A stretch of 64,000 nucleotides of DNA, taken from contig JAJKFH010001315.1 in NCBI GenBank assembly GCA_023333565.1, forward strand, positions 1,116,001-1,180,000, given 5' to 3'. A program made the translations under genes and the position numbers. Origin of the DNA: Puffinus mauretanicus (lineage: Eukaryota; Chordata; Aves; Procellariiformes; Procellariidae). Below, one piece after another: positions 34,901 to 48,700 of this stretch (positions within the stretch are counted from its first letter, which is position 1; each line of letters starts with the position of its first letter). Under the pieces are notes generated by a model. It was not told where the DNA came from. It did no database searches and saw only the letters and a list, made by a program, of their open reading frames with translations.

Positions 34901-37900
34901 TCCTATTAACAAATGCCAAATATTTTCACTTATGATACTGTTCTTGAACTCTTGCATTTTATACCACTATCTTAATCACTTCAGTGCCATGGTGTTTGCT
35001 CAGGTCTTTAAGGTGACTTTTAAGACTAATGGCAGAAAGAACAAGCCGTTGGTGCTTTGTAAGTATAAACTTTAAGTCTGTGGTATGTCAGCATCAACCA
35101 GAGTGTGTCATTCCCGGCCTGTCATGTTGATTTTTTTTCCTTGTGCATGAGAAGCAGGCTTGTATTTGAGGTTTTTACCTTACACCTGTGTCCTCTCTTC
35201 TGAAAACAATGTCCCTACTACTATTTAGCAATTCTGTTCATCTAAGCAGTTCCTAAAGAAACTTTTCTTCAAAGATTTGGGAGGGTAGAACTAGAATAGT
35301 GAAACTGTCTGCTGCTTGGGCAGGTTTCCTTCCATATGTGCCTTTCTTAAGAGTCCACTGGTAGATGCACTGTGGAGCCTGGGGCGAGTAGGTCATCACA
35401 TGCTATACGTTATTCTATAGCTATTGCCAACTGCAATTTCAAGTGCTCCACACTAATCTCTTCCCCTCGTGCATTATTTCCTTGTGCAGCATTAGCAAAC
35501 CGCATCCTGATCCACTGTTGCTTCATGGATTTAGAAAATAATCTACAGGCCCACAATGATGTAAAACATTAAATATTGTTTTAAGTATTGGAGGCGCCAT
35601 CCTGCCTACACGGTACTTAGGGTGGGCAGCATGCCAGCATGTTTGCTGGCATGTGGCTGAGAAATGGAGCATGCCCGCTCACAGCGAACAAAGCAAAGCC
35701 CAGGACAATAAGGCGAGGATGATGACAGACAGAAAAGGCCTGGTTTATGGGTTGTGCTATTTGACCATAATATCAGCTTTGGAGACTATACTGTCTGGAG
35801 GGCTAAGAGTTTCTTTCTACACTCCTGCCTTACTGCCTGCACCTGCCCACCTCAGGGCAGGCAAGAATGAAAGGACACTTTATAGATCTTCCAGGAGCTT
35901 GTCAGTTAGTTGCTGCATAGTGGGTTTGCACTAGCTGCTTAATGCTTGTTCTCGCACTCTCAGCATTGCCAAATAACACTGGGTTGAATGCATTTCTCCT
36001 TGATTTGCTTCCCTCTTTCTTTTTGCAGCAGCAAAAAGCCTGTATGGACATGCGTGGGGAGAGCTGGGGAAGCCTGTGTGTTGCATGTGTGACTGACACA
36101 GCGGGAGTCCCTGGCTGGTAGGAGCTGTGACCCTCAGCATGGGAGCTGGGAATAACACTTTCACCCCCTTCTTGGGGAATGCTGCTTCAAAGCTCCTCTG
36201 TATGTGTGTGCAGGGAGCATAGATGGGGTGCTGTCTGCTGCACCGTTTTTGGGAGCAGTCTGTGGAGAACCTGTATGCAGACACCTCTGAGCTGTGCCTT
36301 TTCTTTCTGCTCCAGAGGAGTTAATTGCTTCTACAGCCCTTGCTGTGGAGTGGCTCATCTTCACTCTGTGCTAGTTATTCTAGCTGGTGTGCAGGGAGTC
36401 CTGATGGGCTGCTCTTCAGCCCCTGGCTTTCAGCAGTGAATCCATGCCTAGGCTCACCTTTCGGACAGAACCAGCTAGGAGAGAGGATGTTTTTTCTTTT
36501 CCTTGTGTTGGCATGGACCATGGAGGTATGAGTAACCTTAGGGAGTCATCCTGTTTCCATATTGAAAAGCTGCAGTTGCATCATGTCAACCTAAAAGCTG
36601 CAGAACCTCTAATGGTGGCAAGTGCGGTGTGTGCAACTGCTCACCCCTCTGAGCACAGCCTGCCCATCTGCGTGCATCTGTCAGGGAAAAACTGTGCTAG
36701 GGTTTTATGCTGTGTCCGCTGCCTAAGGACTGGTGACCTTCTTCTTACCTGGTGTGCTTCAGATGTTGGGAAACCATCAGCCACCTTTAACTTCTTCATC
36801 ACTACATCAGCTCCTGTCTTTGCTCTCAAATTCCTTGGGAGGCTGAGCACTCATCCTTTGCAAGGTGGTCCTGCATGTCTGAACTCACAGCATAGTGGCT
36901 GAGGTTTTGGAAGGGAAAAGCTTCAACTACTGTTGGAAGTACCTACCTATGAACTACTTAATTTTAATACACTTCAGTATATTACAGTGTCTGTATGGAA
37001 GACACAGGAGAAAAGGGTTGCCCATGAATACTATTGGTACTAATAAGCATGGCATTAATGCAGCCAAAGGTATGGTTTATTTATATACCCACCCTTTAAT
37101 GCACGTGAATGTGCTAATTCTGTGAGAACTTGCAAAGCCACGAGCTATATGAACTTGGATGCCGCACACTTCTTAATGCATTATTTCTTCCTTTGTCTTG
37201 AGATCCTTCTAATGCTAAATGGCGCAAAAGCTTCAAAGACATACCACAACTTAAATCTGTCCTTAATGCTTCCACTTTCTTCAACATCTTGCTGTGGCAA
37301 AGCCAGCTTGTCACTGGCTCTAGATTCAAGCTTTTAAATACAAGCAAATTATAACAGTTCATGTTACCCGGCCCAATTGAGCTAGAAGTAGGCACCTAGT
37401 CTCATTAGAAAAGCAGGCACCTCTCTTCCACTGGACTCAAAGTCCTCATAAGCCTTAAAATATCTCTCACTACTCCCACCCCCCAAGTTACAGCTTATTT
37501 GGCCAAATTCATTAATTCTTATTTCCAGAAACTGCTGTATCTCAGAGAGCATCTGAGCTGATTACAAGTTATATAGGTAAGGTACCTGACCTAATTTTCA
37601 TGTAATTGGCACAGATTACTTGCTGAAGTTGCTTTCGTTTGTAAGAGATGAAAGCAAGCCTTGCAGAGTGTTGGTGTGCGGTCTTGGAGCTTGTATAGGG
37701 CACAGGTGAGACGCCTGAATTTTCCTCCTTAGATGCTCATCTGTGTTTGCTTAGACTCTCTTTTGGAGAGTTGCTGTAACTAGTTAAGTTGGAAGACAAA
37801 TAAAAACCAGAAATGCAACTTAGCTACAACCCCCTAAATGCAGTAGTCTAATTTTTTAACCTAGCTGATTGGATAAGACAGCAGTAAGCAATACTCTCCA

Positions 37901-40900
37901 CTTCTGGCTGTCCCAGTGTGCTGTTCCTTCCTTGCTGGCCAGCAGCAGGCAATAGTCTCCTGTCAGTGGAGAGTGCACAGTGGGTCTCTAACCTGAACTG
38001 CAGAGTTCAATGAGATTAGCTCTGAGTGTATGCAATAGGCTTGACAAAATGGAGAGCAAAAGGAAGGTATTACTATAAGGCTATACATGTTGTCTGTAAA
38101 TGTAGAGTCACTCACTGTCTCTTCTTTCACTGAGCTGTGAGTAATCAAAAGATCCATGCTAGGTTGTTTCTGAAGAAGATGCTCGCCCGTTTAACTGCCC
38201 TGCATACATTGTTTCAGCCTGAGCATACGTACTTTGCTTCTGGTGTATTGGAGAAATGTCATGTGTAAAACTGAAAATTATGTGAGAAAGACATGAAGAT
38301 GCAGAAAATGATGAAATTCCATGGGTAGAAGGATCTTGTTAAATGGATTTAAGAAATTCTCATCAATATAATTGTAATGTGGTTTAGCTCTTTTTTTTTT
38401 TCCCCTCTAATGTATTATTCATATGATAATAAGATGTTTTGTTCCACCAACAAGATGGAGCATTAACTTAGAGTACTGGATTACTCACAGCAGAAACATG
38501 GCTGTTATGTGCAAGCTTTCTATGTTCTGCCAAGGTCAATTTGTGGGGGTTGAGACGAAACTGTTTCCTAAACTGTGAAAGTGATCCCGGGTACCCAGCC
38601 TCCTGGAATGCCTGGGAGGTTTTATGGATTCCTTCTCCTTTAAGCCTGCTAGCAGGGTATCTGCTGATGCAGGCTCTCTCTTCCTGCCTGCATCACTCTA
38701 GTGAGGCTGACTTTTAAGAAAGGGAAGCACTGCTTTGTTTTGACTCTTAATTTTGTTTTATGACTCCTTGTTTGCTTCAGGAAGGAGCATTTACAGCAGC
38801 CTTTTCTGTAGATAACTAAAGCAAAAGGGACTTCAGATATTGGAAAAGATGAAAGCAACAGACTCATGTTTGAATATGACAGCAAACCCACAGCAGGAAT
38901 TGGAGGGTGTTGGCTTATACTCAAATCTGCCTTCATAGGGCCTAGGAAAGGTGTTATCTGCTGCCAGCAATTCAGTGGCCCTGCTGCTGCTGGCCGGGCT
39001 GGGCACCGCACATGCTGTTGTGCAGGTACAGCCCGTGGTGTTCTGCAGCCCAAGGGGAGGTGCAGTGGCCAGGCTCTGCCTGGCCCAGGGACCCTCGCTG
39101 CCTGTGACCAGATTTTGGGACTGACAACTCACATGAGTAACTACCTGAAGCCAAGCCAAGAGGCAGAGTTAAATCCAGGTAGCTTTATGTGTCTCTAATC
39201 TGGCTCACTCCTTAGCTGAGAACCCTAATTTGGGAAGGGCTGGTGAAAGGTCTCGTATCATTCGGGTGATGGAAACAAAAGGTAGCAAAAATAGGTTTTG
39301 GCCTGGGGCTGAGGATCTGCAGTGGGCTTGTTCTTCTCACTAACTTAGGGGGGGTGTGCACTTGCTGGTCCTATGACCAGGCAGGTCTTAGTGGTGCCTG
39401 AAGGTTACTGGAAAGACCACTCTTGAGAGTGCCTTCCAAAGCACCAAATATGTTGCCCCTGTGTCAGGCTGACCTTGCACTCGCCCCCTGCAGTTCATAA
39501 CTGCTGCTGGTCTGGTTCTGCTTGCCCAGTGCTCCTGCAGGTGACCACAGCCTCAGCCACAGCTTCCAATTTCTGATGGCTCAGAACAGATCACACTCTG
39601 GGAGAGCGTTGGATGCACCAAAATGAAGGTGTCAGAGTGGTTTCTTTAACTGCTTGAAGTGATGCAGTTACAAACCATATCTGTTTATGAACGTGCTTTA
39701 TGGAAGAGTGTAGAAGACTAATAGGATTAAGTTGATTAGCAGCTTTATCTTTCTAGCTGCTGCTGATGTAGTGTTTTTCTCTATGTAATGTAACCCCTAA
39801 GGTCATTTAATGCATCTCCTTGATGTTGACTGGGAACTAGTCTGACTTAAATTCAGAGCTTACATGCAACTGTGGAGAGTTTGATGTTTGTTTTTAGGAC
39901 AACACAAAACCAATCTTTGCCTCTGCTGAGTGCACAGAGGTGGTGTGGCCCAGGAGTTGACTAGAGCGAGCGTAGATGATGGAGATAATGGTCCTTCAAG
40001 GCAGGACTCACCAGGCCTGTCTTAAATTGGTGGTAGTCTTTGAGATAAACCCATTCTCTGCCTATGAGACAGATGAAGTTGGAAATATGTGCTCAGGATG
40101 AAGTGGGGAAATCCCGCTTGATGAGTCAGACCCAGATTATATTCCTAAATCCTCATTTATCTGCCTTCTGATTTTTGAAATCATTCTCTGTTTGCATGTG
40201 CTATACAGGATATTCATTCAGGGCTTAAAATCTAAGGGTCGTCTGACTCTGCTGGGATTTCCAGGCTTTCACAATGTAGCTGGCAGGCTTGATCGTGGGA
40301 AGCTCTGTCTTGGGTCAGGACCTGAAGATGAAGGTTCTGTGTAAGTACAGAAAATAGTACTAAATTTCAATCAGCCCTAGAAAGAAACAGTGGTGAGCAG
40401 AAGGATGTGTACTTCCTCAGCTGAAGTACTTGCTCTCTTCAGACCTGTAAAGAGGACCTTGCCCGAACTCCCTGAACTTGCTTTAAAGTATAGCTGAGAT
40501 ATCAAGTAGATCTCAGCTCTAGTATATTTACTGTCTGAACAGAAACAATGCACTATGGCCTTGCCCTAATTTTATCTGAATCAGCTGCCACTACTCTGGA
40601 GCAGAAGCAAGAAAAAACAAAATTAATATCTGAATAAACAGCCCATTAATTTGATGACAACTGTTGTTCTCCATTTCCAGAAAGCAGCCCGGGCAGTAAG
40701 CTAATGAGAACACCAGAGCTGTGCAGACTTGGGGGAGGTGGGGGGTAGAGAAGAAAACAGAACAAACACTCTTTTTGTAGCTTGGAGCTAAAGGGATTCA
40801 GCCAAAGGTTAATTGCTTTCTACCCTAAAATGCTGTGAAGTGTTGCTGCGTGGTGTCATACAGCTGCTCTGTTCCAGCCTAGGGGTGTCTGTTTCAGTGG

Positions 40901-43799
40901 TGGGTGGCATGAGCCAATATCCTTTTCTTAAACGCACGGGGGTGTTGCGAGGTCTCTTGAGTTAAGACTTCCAAAAATCTGGTAGAGCTTGGTTGGTATC
41001 GTTTAGGATGTCACTGCACCATGGAAGCAGTGAGCAAAAATACCAAACGAGTAGCCCCTCTGTCTCCTTGCTTCTCCCTCACTGGCAAAAATGTGGAGAG
41101 GGAGCGAGTAGTAAATTCTTGATAGATGAGCCCTGCGTAGCTGGGAGGAGCTGGAGACTGGAGGAAAGGGACAGACTCTGTCACTCATTGGTCACCCGCT
41201 TGTGCAAGAAGCATGTTTGCTGCCTTCACCGCCAGTGGCCAACTAATTGCCCAATTCTGGGTGCTTGCTCAGAAATGGGGGTGCTGAGCTCATGTGCAAA
41301 CCATCTTCTCCCCCCTACCAATCTCCTTCCGTTGCAGGCTTGAGGCTCTACAGGGAATAGCTGGTATAGTCAGCCCCAAGGAAATGGTGAAAACATGAAA
41401 GCATTTTGAGCAAAATGATCAGGGGCAAAAAAAAATGGGTGAGACCTGAGAGTAACCCCAACAATCCAGGTGGGATCCCCAGGCCTGGAGGCACCTGGTA
41501 GACAGGAAAGGGGAATGGAGCTTTTGTGCTCATCATATCTGCCCTGCAACTGTTTCTCTTGGCTAATCATCTCCTCACAACATGGAAAGGAGGTCTGTAT
41601 GCAAGACCTGATTGTATGGCCACCTTTGTAGTGAAAAGCAGAGTCCTTTTGTTTTCCACTTGTGCTCAACTTGGTTCCAGTAACTTGCTGCTTGCTTTTC
41701 AGTTGGAATTTTTTTAGGGGATGTAAGTTCATTGTTTTCTCTGGCTCATCTTCAGCCTATCGAGTAAAAGGTGCTACAGGAACCAGAAGACAAGTACAGA
41801 AAGGAAGTCTGGAAGAGACTTCCAGAATTAGAGCAATATAAAGTCATTCACAGAAGGCCTCGCCATGTAGGGATGGTGAGACCAAGGGTTAGATTCAGAC
41901 ACTGAACTGCAGGTCTCTGTAATGAGAGTGCTCCCATCATGGTCGGCTTGCTGTACAGCAACCTAGGAGTGTTTACTGTGTTTGTATATTCTCATCTTTA
42001 CTGGAGCTCTACTTCTGGTGCATATATCTGGAGTAATAAATCCCACAAGTTTCCAAGTTCTTTCAGTTTGGGACTCTTAAAACACTGGGGGTAGACCTCC
42101 AGTTGTGTGGAGAACACTGAACCTGACATCTGTTTGGTTCTTCCTAGACCCTGATGGCTGCTCTTGCTTGTCACCGAGTATGGTCAAGAGACCCAGATCT
42201 AGGAGATTCTAATAGTGAACTTCATGTTAATGTTGTCTTTGTCTCTTAGCCAATGTTTCTTGTGTGAACTTTAATTTTAATGCTCAAATCTGTTATTCCT
42301 AAGACTTTTCTTCCATGCACAATTCTATCTGTCATGCAGCTTTCACACTGTGCAGGACTTAAAGAAATAAAATAACTTTCTACTGGATTGGGGCTGTTGT
42401 GACAGCTCGGAAGTCTCCTGCTGGCTGGAGGGAGATCAAAACTCTCAAAAAAACCAGGAAGCTGGAAGAGGGAAAAATTACCCCATACTGTTGTGCAGTC
42501 CTGTGGCACTGACCAGGTTTCCCTGTCTGGAGATCATCCTGGTGGAAGAGAATTGATACTTGTGTGACTAGATGGAGGTAAATGGAAATGTTCATGGCCT
42601 CGGACCTGTCTGCAGAGTGGGTAAGCTTCTGACTTTAGTGTTTGTAGGTGAAGTCCCAATATTGCAAATGATTCTGCTAATATCACTGCTGTGACCTGCT
42701 TGTCACTGTTTCTCCTGCTTGGTCATTCTGCCTGTTTCCTTGTGAACATTGTTTCCTTGCTGGCTTTTACTTGTGCTTTCAACACCTGTTTTAGTTCATG
42801 ACCCACATCTTAAGTTTATCATATGTAGGGTTTAAATTCATTATCTGTTTTTCTCAGCTAGTTTTAGGACATTCTTTAATTGGATTCTGATGATTAAGCA
42901 GTGGCTGGTCTGGGCACAGGATGGGAAAAGCTTACAGGTTTGGTCCATGCTGAAATCTGCCTGTGGATGAAAGCAAATGTATCAAATGAGTAATGATTTG
43001 ATTCATAAAACAAATTTTTATAGCTCAGAACTATATGCCTGAACTTCAGTTAAGCTACAAAGGCTGCATGGGTGGGGAGGATGCATTGTGAGAAAGGATT
43101 TTAACTTCCACTGTCCTTGCTGACTAGGTGTGAGCTCAATGCTTTCCACCGTGGTGTTTGCCGTGGTGGTTGCAAAGAGTAGCAATAGAAGCTCTCTTCC
43201 TTGGGAAGGCTGAGAGGCCCTTGATCTGCTGCAGCAGCACCTGGTTCCTGGCACCGTGCACAGTGGTGGGTTTTTCCTTGAATGTATGTGTGTGTGTAAA
43301 GTACTTTCTCTAAAAGTCTATGAAATCTTAAGGTTCTCTCCTGGCTCCTGCGTAGTCAGGATAGCATCACTGAAAACTGTTTTGCCTGAAGCTCAATGCA
43401 GGCATCTTATTCACTCGTGTTTGTGGTAATGTCATGGACTACCGTATCTGATTGTCTAGATATTATAACCTTTGACTCTGTATTACGAGTATGTTGTAGT
43501 AAGGGCTCGGAGTGTTCATATGGCTATTGTAACTGGCAACAGCTGAAGAATAAGCTTTCTGCCATGAAAAACCTGTCTTTTGTGCCTCTTGGCACCTGCC
43601 TTGAACAAAGGAGTACCATAGTGAAATTCTCCTTAAACTCCATTTTGGTCACTGTAAAACATGACTGTCTTTTCTTGATCTTGCTAATGTTTTCTGGTTG
43701 AAACTGGGTGCTAATATAAAAACCACCTAGCCTATTTCTGTACTACTAACTTGTGCTTGAGCAAGTGTGTACTCATTGAATGTTGGAGCTTGACTATTT
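25901..43799. other. Long stretch without recognised gene
   Basis: I see no transposable-element family or splice-bounded exon chain that I can support. A modest CpG-richer patch including a GCGGCCGC site lies at about 31290-31410, on a non-repetitive background; it could be a minor promoter. Open frames here up to about 150 codons lack splice context and look like background. Confidence 0.4.
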
Positions 43800-43961
43800 T
43801 CAATGCTCAGGTAAGGTGGAGTTGTTTCCTCTGTGATTCTTACACTGAATGACAGGATGGTCTGAGAAAGCCCTGGGGGTTTTATTAGTGTCTGTTCCTA
43901 TCTCAGTCATGTGCACATGGCTGACCTGGCACTGCTGTGCGCCCAGTCTGGTTCCACCCAA
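43800..43961 (-). CDS. Candidate exon 3 of the three-exon chain
   Basis: It has the best acceptor of the chain, a pyrimidine-rich ccccttgtctttttgcag. It opens in phase 0 with LGGTRLGAQQCQV and stays open for 53 codons to TGA; the other two frames close within 20 codons. An internal CAG|gtcagc at about 43926 could instead act as a donor, making a 36-bp exon. Confidence 0.3.
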   Translation of the reverse strand: MGGTRLGAQQCQVSHVHMTEIGTDTNKTPRAFSDHPVIQCKNHRGNNSTLPEH

Positions 43962-45791
43962 CTGCAAAAAGACAAGGGGTAGGATCACAGCACTGTTCCA
44001 GATAATCAAGCTTTTTCCAGACTTAATCTCCCTCAGTAAGAAGATGATGCAGGCAATAGGGGAACTAGGCATCGGTGTGCTTTGGGCTCTTCTTTGCCCT
44101 CCACGTAGATCCCTCCCCCTCTTCTTCTGACAATGAAAGAATAGGCCCCAGTTGGTCTGGTGCTCGGGCAGCTAATGATCAAATGTGGGGCACAAACAAC
44201 CCTTAGTGTTTGGCAGGCTGGATAAACTGCCACTGAGAAACTTGCTGCTTGCCTGACGGCAGTATGCCTTAAGCCAGTGGTGTGCCTGTCTCCTTGCAAC
44301 GCAGAGCTGCTGTTCCTATGACCTCGTGTGTGTAATCCTGTTAAGCGCTCCCAAGAGCTGCCTCGGGGAGGGTTGGCTCTTTCTGGTTGATGGGGGGAGG
44401 AAAGGCTGGGGTAGGCACCGGGCACGTGGGAATGCTCTTCAGCCTCAGGCTGCGCGTGGAGGAGCTGCCCTGGGGTTACTGCAAGGGCCAGGCTCTTCCA
44501 AGCTTTCTGTCCTCGGGTTAGCGCTTGCACCCCTCCCTACCTCTGTTTTGAAGTGGAAGTAAAGTGAATAGGCCTTTGCGATTTTGCCACTTGTAAAGCG
44601 GTTAAAGCATCTTTTCAACAAGGCTTTGATATGTGTTCTGCTTTTGAAGTCTCCTGTTGCAGACAGGATGATGTACTCGCTGCTTTTGTTGGAGCTGGGT
44701 ATTGCAAATAGGATGAGGTTCTCTTTCTGCATGTCAGTACAATAGAAAACAATAAGTTTTTCTAGAAGAAACTGGTCTGAGTTGGCAGGATTGCCTAAAC
44801 TTTTAGAGAAAACTATGGCCCAAGCTACCAATGGTAGAGTTGCATGGTATCAATCACCTATTTTCTTTTCCCTACTTGCTTTCTGGTCTAACTGAAGGTG
44901 CGGAAGCTGACTTGTTAGTTTGCAGCATGAATGGTCTCTGAACCTGTAGTAGGACAGGGGAGAAGGTTTGTAATATTACTTGCATGGCTCTATTAGCAAC
45001 ACTTTGTATGAGTAAGTTGGTAGAATAATGTTGTTACGAGCCATCTGCCTGCGTCTGCCGTTGCTCAGCAGCCTGAAAGTGCTCTTTGAAGTGGGCTCTA
45101 GTAGAGTAGTAAGCTCCTGGTTTTTATTCCCAGAACTGTTGCACAAACTTAACATCAAGTGTCATAGGAGTCCTGGATCTTGTCAATGAAGCATGTGGGA
45201 AGTCTGAAAGATTTTGCAGGGTCTGAGAGATCTCCAAAGTAGCTTTAGACTTTTGTGACTATTTCATGGGAAACGAATCTTTCCTTGTTTTCTTTTTTCC
45301 ACCTGATAATACTGTTAAACTCATTTTCTGCAAACCTGCTTTCAACTGTCTGGCTAATTTATACTGGAAGTAATTGGACACACCTAATGAAAAGCATAGT
45401 GGAATTTTGCTGTGAACTGCAATGTTCTCTTCAAGTCACTGGTCTCTTCCATTTGATAATCGTCGTAACAGCAGTTAAGTAACCCGACTTCTCCCCTCCC
45501 CTGCCAGTGACGAAGGCTTAAAAATGAGTCTACTCATTTAAGAGTAACTATTCTCTAAAGCTTCCTTAACAAAATGGCATTTATTACTCTCTTAATGTCT
45601 TGCTATCTAACATTAGGCTGCTGCTCAGCCTTCAGAGAGATCTTACTGGAAGAATTAACCATGGCAAGGGCTTTAGGCACTTCAGGGCTACTGCTTGTCT
45701 TGTTGAGGAGTCCAAGGGGATCATGGTGATCCTGTTTGTTTAACTGCAGTCGTCTTGTATAGAGACCATGTTCATCTACTCTCAAATCCAT
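43800..45791 (-). CDS. Candidate three-exon gene, family unknown (180 residues)
   Basis: Three open segments chain with compatible phases: 45791-45647 (ATG, 48 codons plus one base), 44776-44541 (79 codons after the split one) and 43961-43800 (53 codons, TGA). Introns would be 870 and 579 bp, both GT-AG. The predicted protein begins MDLRVDEHGLYTRRLQLNKQ. Its middle carries LIVFYCTDMQKENLILFAIP and HIKALLKRCFNRF, which look like a mixed beta and helix domain. It ends GNNSTLPEH. I recognise no family. Agreement of two junction phases is suggestive, but three short exons chosen by eye can agree by chance. There is no CpG island upstream and no AATAAA close after the stop. Confidence 0.3.
44541..44776 (-). 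CDS. Candidate exon 2 of the three-exon chain
   Basis: This 236-bp segment is open throughout, with acceptor actcag and donor GAG|gtaggg. It enters in phase 1 and leaves in phase 0. It is the most protein-like part of the chain, with alternating hydrophobic residues (KLIVFYC, NLILFAI, EYIILSATG) followed by a basic helix. Confidence 0.32.
45647..45791 (-). CDS. Candidate exon 1 of the three-exon chain, with start codon
   Basis: An in-frame TAA lies five codons upstream of the ATG at 45789-45791, supporting it as a start. The frame is hydrophilic and ends at a strong donor, TTCCA|gtaaga, after 48 codons plus one base. That phase matches the acceptor at 44776. Confidence 0.3.
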
Positions 45792-48700
45792 AATGAATTC
45801 ATATTATGTGCTTATTTACTCATTCCATAATGGGATCCTGGTCCATACCCAGAACTGTAGCGTTTCTGGGCAATAGCAGTACTTACTGTGCTATTCTGGT
45901 TGCAGCTTTTCCTAGCATGCCCCTAGCACTGCAGGTGCCACATGTACGGTGTGTTGAGTTCCCACCCCTCTTCCACTGGGTTCACTGAATACCGCCTTTC
46001 TTGCGCTTTGTTGAAGGGTTCTCAATCGTGTGGATTTCTTCAGCCTTTTGCGAGATTGTGGTGATGTGTAAAAGCCCATGGGTGGCTTTTGAGCACAGAA
46101 GGCACAGCAGAACTGTTAGTGAGCCTGTTGCTGCTATCTACCAGCTAGTGTAGGGAGTTCCCACCTTGCGTGGTGGGTGCTGTGAGGATGTGTCTCTGCC
46201 TGGGCCTGTTCTCTGCATTTGGGTCCTTCTTGTGATCTGCTGGCAGAAGAGAATGTGTGTCCCAGTTACTTCATGAAGGCTCATGAGCCTAAAGTATCTG
46301 AGTAGTCAGCCCAGAGCTGCCTGCTAGGGCTGTGTCCAAAGCAACCTCTGCACTACTTCCTTCTCCAAGACCTTGGTGTCTCTTAAATGTCCATCGGGTC
46401 TTTCAAGCAGATGGAAGAATCTGAAGCACCAAGGGACTGCAGCTGGGTCTAGCACAGGCTTGCCAGGCAGCGAGGCCAAGTCATTCCACCGTCAGAAAGC
46501 GTTAACTGCAATGAGTCTGTCTGGGGAAGAGCAGGAGCTGAGCAGCAGACATGCAGGTGCTCAGCAGCCTGTGTTAGGCTGCAAACCCCTGCTCTTTCCA
46601 AAACAAAAGCTCTAGGGCAGACCTTCCTCTGAGGGACTGCTTACAGCACCAACCCTTCAAAGACTTCGTAAGTGGCATTGCTTGTGGTTAGCTTAGCAGT
46701 CTGTGCTGGCTGCATCCTTGACCTCCTATGGCTGTCCTCTCTCCACACGAAACTGTGGAGATAACACTTCCGAAGAAAAGCTTGATTTCTCCCTTCAGAG
46801 GTGTGAAGTTGCACCTTGATATTCCTTCTCCATGTGGTTGATGTATCCCTGAACGGTGCAGGTGTTGCTGGCCTCCCAGTTCTTGAGGCAGCTGAAGCAG
46901 GGCTGAGAGACTGGCCGAAGGGACTTCTTGTCTCCAGAATCAAACTCTTGAAGGAAACAGACGCCTCGTCTCATCTCTTAATAGACAAACCAACTTTGCC
47001 TGTAGGTGCATGCAAAAAAACCCCAACAGTCACTATCTAGCAAAAACTTACATGGGGCAGACTTACGTTAAAGGGTCTGGTCCCAGAAAGCTTTTTAAGC
47101 CACCAAGAGGGCTGGAAGGCAGTTGGGCTGCTACAGTATAGCTTGCTGTCTGCAAGAGCTTCTGCACCATGTTCAGTCCAGCAAGGCTCTTAGCCCATCT
47201 ATGTGAGAATAGCTGTAATGCTATGAATTATTTCTTGTGGAAACTTTAGCTATTGTGCTTAGTGGGTTTACAGGAGCTTTTTGAGTCTGCTTTTAATGTA
47301 TTTGTGTTGGTGGGGAGTCTGAGTGGAATTACATGCCCAGGCTTTCAGATGACTGCTGTAAATACACAGATCCACTCCAGTCTCTTACTTCACAGTAGCA
47401 GCTGCTGCGGTGTTACAGAAACTTCATAGCTTTGACTGCATCTTATTAGTTCAGCACACTATTAATATCCCAGCAGCTTTTTGTATTAATTTCCACACTT
47501 AATATTGGTTCTCCTTCCTTCTTCCCTGCCCCCCCTTTCGTCACACTCGGTGATTAAACTAAATTCATCTTGGGGTTTTTTCAAGATGCTTTTGCTGCCC
47601 ACACCAAAGAGGGGAACCAGACTGGAAGCAAAACAATTGTGCTAACAGTCACCAGGTATATTTAGTGGCAGTGTCATCTGACACGCATTTATTGCTGAGA
47701 ACTAGCATCTTTCTTCTTCCATATGGAGCATTTGTAGTGCTGGCAAAATCTTTCCAGAGAAACAGCTGCTGATTGGCTCTTCTTGTCTATTTGGGGAAGG
47801 ATCTGTCCTTAAATACTTAGTTATTCCACTTGCTAAAAATGGCATCAAGCACTTGGCACTATCAGGATGGACTTGAAACTTTACTGAGATGCATTGGCTG
47901 CTTTGCACCAAGACCTGGGGAATCCTTGTCTCTCCCAGAGACATGACTGCACAAGTACCAGCAAGAAAACCAGTGGGTGTAGGTGGTACTTGGGCCAGTC
48001 CCTGCATGGGACTCTAAGATGCAAATTACAATCTTCCTCTGAAAGGTGTTAACCAGAAGCAGGGCAGGAAGGAAGTCTCCGTCAAGCATTTGGCATGACC
48101 TACCTAGCCCCCAAGTGAGTGAACCGTCTGGCCGACAGCTAACTCTGAGTGAGGCAGAGGTCCTAGGTTGGGCAACTCACCGAGGAGAATAAAAGGATTT
48201 TACCCCTTTGGTTGAGGGTAAGCGCTTGCCACTTGTCCCCAGAGCTCACGAGGTCAGAAAAACATGACATCCAGACAGCTGGCAGAGTACCGAGGGATGG
48301 GTTTTACCCAGAGCCCAGGGGGTTTGCTCACCTCTCAGCTCTTGCTGTGACGCCGCGCACAACTGTGAGCAGCGAGTGAATTCATATGGTATCACCTTGA
48401 AACAGAGCCTGGCGTAGGGCAGTTTGAGGGTCTAGGACACTGAAATACCTTCCTGCCCAAAATAGTTTGAATTAGTTGATCTGCATGGCATGCTGCCAGC
48501 CTTCAAGGAGAACTGGGGAGGCCTGGCTACTGGTCAGCAGGCTGGGCGGGGCGATAGGAAGTTATTAATAGCTGCTCTTCTGTGGAAAGAATGAGTTTGG
48601 CTTAGATGTGATGCTGGTACAGCAAGCAAATGCTGGATGTCTTGTTTATTAACATTTGAATGAGCAGCTTATGGAGAGCTTCGAGCCTCATGGCCTGAGG

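Noticed and set aside
44033..44530. 165-codon minus-strand open frame
   Set aside because: Composition is unlike a folded protein, it has no splice context, and it lies inside a predicted intron of the better candidate chain.
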